Shown here piece after piece: positions 61,490 to 64,000 of a stretch of DNA of 64,000 bases. Made by a program: the position numbers and the translations under genes. The stretch covers positions 16,669,637 to 16,733,636 of the forward strand of contig CM119267.1 in the NCBI GenBank assembly GCA_051294375.1. The letters are read 5' to 3'. Below the pieces are notes generated by a model. It was given only the letters and a program-made list of their open reading frames with translations. It was not told the origin of the DNA and did no database searches. Positions within the stretch are counted from its first letter, which is position 1. Each line of letters opens with the position of its first letter. This stretch comes from Paraspadella gotoi. Taxonomy: Eukaryota; Chaetognatha.

Positions 61490-62094
61490 CTAATTCTCTC
61501 CTATTTCCCTCGTCCCTCTTTGACTTTGTACGCCCTACGTTAAACGCGCATTTATTTTCTCTTCCAGCAACTGTTTGACGTAATTCGATTGCTCTCTCTC
61601 TCTCTCTCCCTCTCTNNNNNNNNNNNNNNNNNNNNNNNNNNNNNNNNNNNNNNNNNNNNNNNNNNNNNNNNNNNNNNNNNNNNNNNNNNNNNNNNNNNNN
61701 NNNNNNNNNNNNNNNNNNNNNNNNNNNNNNNNNNNNNNNNNNNNNNNNNNNNNNNNNNNNNNNNNNNNNNNNNNNNNNNNNCAAACGGCCGATTTCTATT
61801 ATCGCCATTTTAGAAAATGCGATTGTTTTCGTAATACCCGGCATTAATCTCCCTCTGGAGGCCGAGTGGGAGGTTTGGTTGTTCTTTTTTCCGCCAGCCC
61901 TCTCCACATTCCCTCTACATGCCCTCGTCATCGTCATCATCATCATCATCGTCATCTCCTTCTTTCCATCTTGCTCTCCATCGTTTTTTGTCTACTTGAG
62001 GTGAGGTCGCGCCGCCGAGCGGAAAAAAAAACACGAAACGAATTTTCTCTCTTTTTCTCTCTCAGTGTCTTTTGTTTTCTTTTTTTTTTCCAAA
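61490..62094. other. Spacer with gap
   Basis: CT tract (61590-61615) running into a 166-N gap (61616-61781). TCATCATC repeats at 61925-61955. No gene was seen. Confidence 0.5.
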
Positions 62095-62338
62095 ATGGCC
62101 GCCGCCGTCGTCTTCTCTCGTCGTCGTGGACGTTATCGTCGACGACGAACGGAAATAGAGACGCGCCGTTGGGGGAAAAAACAAAAGATTAATGGAATTT
62201 CTCTCTTTCTTTTTTTTTCTTTTTGTGCCGAGACAAAAGCGGGCAGGAAATACAGTCGGAACATCCCCTACAGCGGAACGAGGGTATTTCAATAATTTCC
62301 TCTCTTCAACACCCCCCCCTCTTATCGCTTGTTCTCAG
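62095..62338 (+). CDS. Possible first-exon region ending at a strong donor
   Basis: The ATG at 62095 has a good context (CCAAAATGG) and reads MAAAVVFSRRRGRYRRRRTE. Its frame stops at 62293-62295. A consensus donor TTCTCAG|GTAAGTTCG follows at 62338, reachable in a different frame from 62192. The arrangement fits a 5' exon, but the correct start is unclear and the basic run comes from CGT repeats. A CT-rich stretch lies just upstream (62044-62063). Confidence 0.22.
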
Positions 62339-62404
62339 GTAAGTTCGCCGTCAACGTCGATTAAAAATCTGAGTGGCGGAGAAAAAAATATGAATCTCTG
62401 CGTA

Positions 62405-62492
62405 GAAATGAAAAGAAAGAGAGGAAGAAAGAAAGAAAGAAAGAAAAAAAGAAACAAACAAAGAAACAAACAAAGAAAGAAAGAAAGAAAAA

Positions 62493-62580
<88 letters not shown>

Positions 62581-62584
62581 GAGA
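62405..62584 (+). repeat. (GAAA)n array
   Basis: GAAA units with a few CAAA interruptions (62452-62475). Lys/Glu/Arg frames across it are artefacts. Confidence 0.95.
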
Positions 62585-63330
62585 AAAACCAAAGACGAAG
62601 CGAGCGGAAGAAACACCTGTTAACGATGAGCCTTTATTCCATCTTCTTTTCCTTTCTCCTTTTTTTTTCCTTTCTATTTTTTTATTTATTTCACGTTTTC
62701 CATTCATTTTTTACGGCGAAATTATGACAGACATCGGAATTTTATGTCGTAAAACCGGAGAATAATTACTCGGGAGAATCCTAGCTTGCCGGGGGGGTGT
62801 GGGGGGGGAAGAATATAGGTGGCGATGACGATGGGAGGAGGAGGAGGAGGAGGAGGAGGGGGAGAAAGACGATTGGAAAATAACAACGAGAAATACATAA
62901 TTTGTATTGAAATATTATAATCAAAATTATTAAATGGGGAATATATCGAGGACGGATCTGGTTTCCTTTTCTTTTTCTCCTCTCTTTCTCTCTCTCTCTC
63001 TCTCTCNNNNNNNNNNNNNNNNNNNNNNNNNAGCGAGGAGAAGCTCATTCTTCGACGCCAGATCCGTTCTCTCTCTCTCTCTCGTCTCTCTCTCTCTCTC
63101 TCTCTCTCTTTCATCTTCTCTCTTCTCCTCCTTCTCTCTCATTCTTCCCCTCTACATTCTCTCTCACCTCTCGGCGTCCCTCCTCCTCCTCTCACTCTCT
63201 TCTCTCTTTCCATTCTCAGCAGCGAACTTGTCCTTCTCCTCTCGACTACTGGCGCCAAATCGAAACAGGCCCTCTTCGTACCCTCTCTGCTCCTCTCTCT
63301 CTCTCTTTCATACTTACAATCAATGTTAAA
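62585..63330. other. Spacer with GGA run, 25-N gap and CT tracts
   Basis: GGA repeats (62835-62865). A gap of exactly 25 N (63007-63031) lies inside CT repeats (62985-63006), with further CT repeats at 63069-63150. The clause 'agatccgttctctctctctc' after the gap partly echoes 'acggatctggtttcc' before it in inverted orientation, suggesting another palindromic join. Confidence 0.5.
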
Positions 63331-64000
63331 ATAGAATACCTTTATACAGTTAAAATCTCTCCTTCCATTCTAATTACTTGCTTCACTACGTCAAGTATTT
63401 CTTATGCGCCTATTTCCACATCTTTTTCACCCATCTTTCAACGACGCGCAAATCACAATAAGACTTATAGGCTGTTAAAATGTATTCAAAACGCGATTAC
63501 TCGTCAACTTCTTTTTTTTTCAAACGACCGTCAGGCTTTCTTCTTCGCTTTCTTTTTTTCGAGTAAAATACGGCAGTGACAGACGTCTTTATTTGTGTAC
63601 TGTATAAGTAAAGTGATCTTGTATATTTTCGGCAATTTTCGAGTTATTCACGAACTCTGTTAATATGCAGCAGCCTGTATTTATAGAAGTACAAATAGCT
63701 GAAACGAAACAAAATAGTCTTTAACTTCGACTTACAATATCACTTCATTATCTCTGTTGCTTTTTTTTCATTTTGTCTAACAAGTCTCGATAAAATAAAT
63801 ACATTATTACAATAACACTATCTCGAACACGCCCTTCACGTGCCACCGCGGCTAGTGAATTATCTTATAATCCAGGCTCTTCTCATACCAAACGTCTCCA
63901 CCTTCGCTATCCTATTCCATATCTCCACCCTCACGACATCCCCACAGAAGAAAAGAAAGTTACAGAGCTATGCTCGACGTCTTGAAACTACCCGATGGTA
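63331..64000. other. AT-rich spacer at window end
   Basis: No repeat family or gene was recognised in the last 670 bases. Confidence 0.5.

Noticed and set aside
62095-62295. Complete small protein starting MAAAVVFSRRRG
   Set aside because: Not called as a complete gene: the arginine run is CGT-repeat derived and the strong donor after the stop suggests an exon, not a single-exon gene.

Overview
The window looks like nuclear DNA of an invertebrate animal, possibly an arthropod; the taxon is an inference and is not proven. Coding sequence is short and split by introns with GT..AG borders. The spacer is AT-rich and full of (GA)n/(CT)n tracts, and (GAC)n/(GTC)n trinucleotide arrays are unusually common. 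Small transposon-like repeats and a tRNA-derived SINE are present. Most long open frames are by-products of simple repeats, especially Ser-Leu and Arg-Glu frames read through CT/GA tracts. They are not annotated as genes.

Layout. 1-5.1 kb: repeat-rich spacer with a decayed direct duplication. 5.1-6.4 kb: GC-rich block open on both strands, with one frame resembling a signal peptide. 7.2-7.9 kb: inverted duplication around N gaps. 8.7-14.8 kb: the best gene, on the minus strand, with four consecutive exons (14751-14571, 11214-10946, 10216-9887, 9332-8709) whose intron phases all match. Together they encode about 467 residues of a disordered Ser/Pro/His/Gly/Asp-rich protein segment that I cannot assign to a family. 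15-29 kb: spacer with weak exon candidates (21.5, 24.1, 25.0 and 25.6 kb) and two fold-back elements (26.0 and 28.0 kb), one of which sits inside a minisatellite. 29-39 kb: direct and inverted duplications around GA/CT tracts and gaps. 39.3-39.7 kb: CCAAT-box promoter-like region with a possible first exon. 41.0-41.8 kb: plus-strand acidic coding candidate built on GAC repeats. 42-44.9 kb: quiet AT-rich DNA with a cluster of nuclear-receptor half-sites. 44.6-46.8 kb: duplicated promoter-like segment with a possible first exon. 48.3 kb: SINE. 49.2-50.1 kb: second copies of two dispersed repeats. 55.2-55.5 kb: possible first exon behind a CT tract. 57-63 kb: fragmented by gaps, with a partial acidic minus-strand exon at 61.35-61.49 kb.

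Three themes stand out. First, one large unidentified gene of disordered sequence. Second, GA/CT tracts repeatedly lie just upstream of GC-rich candidate first exons or touch splice-site candidates, which could mean GAGA-type promoter architecture. Third, at least seven local duplications differ mainly by single-base indels and cluster at GA/CT tracts and fixed-size N gaps (25 or 100 N). These are better explained by unresolved haplotypes or long-read assembly error than by real tandem duplication.

No CRISPR array, rRNA gene or convincing tRNA gene was seen. No complete gene with a recognised function can be claimed.
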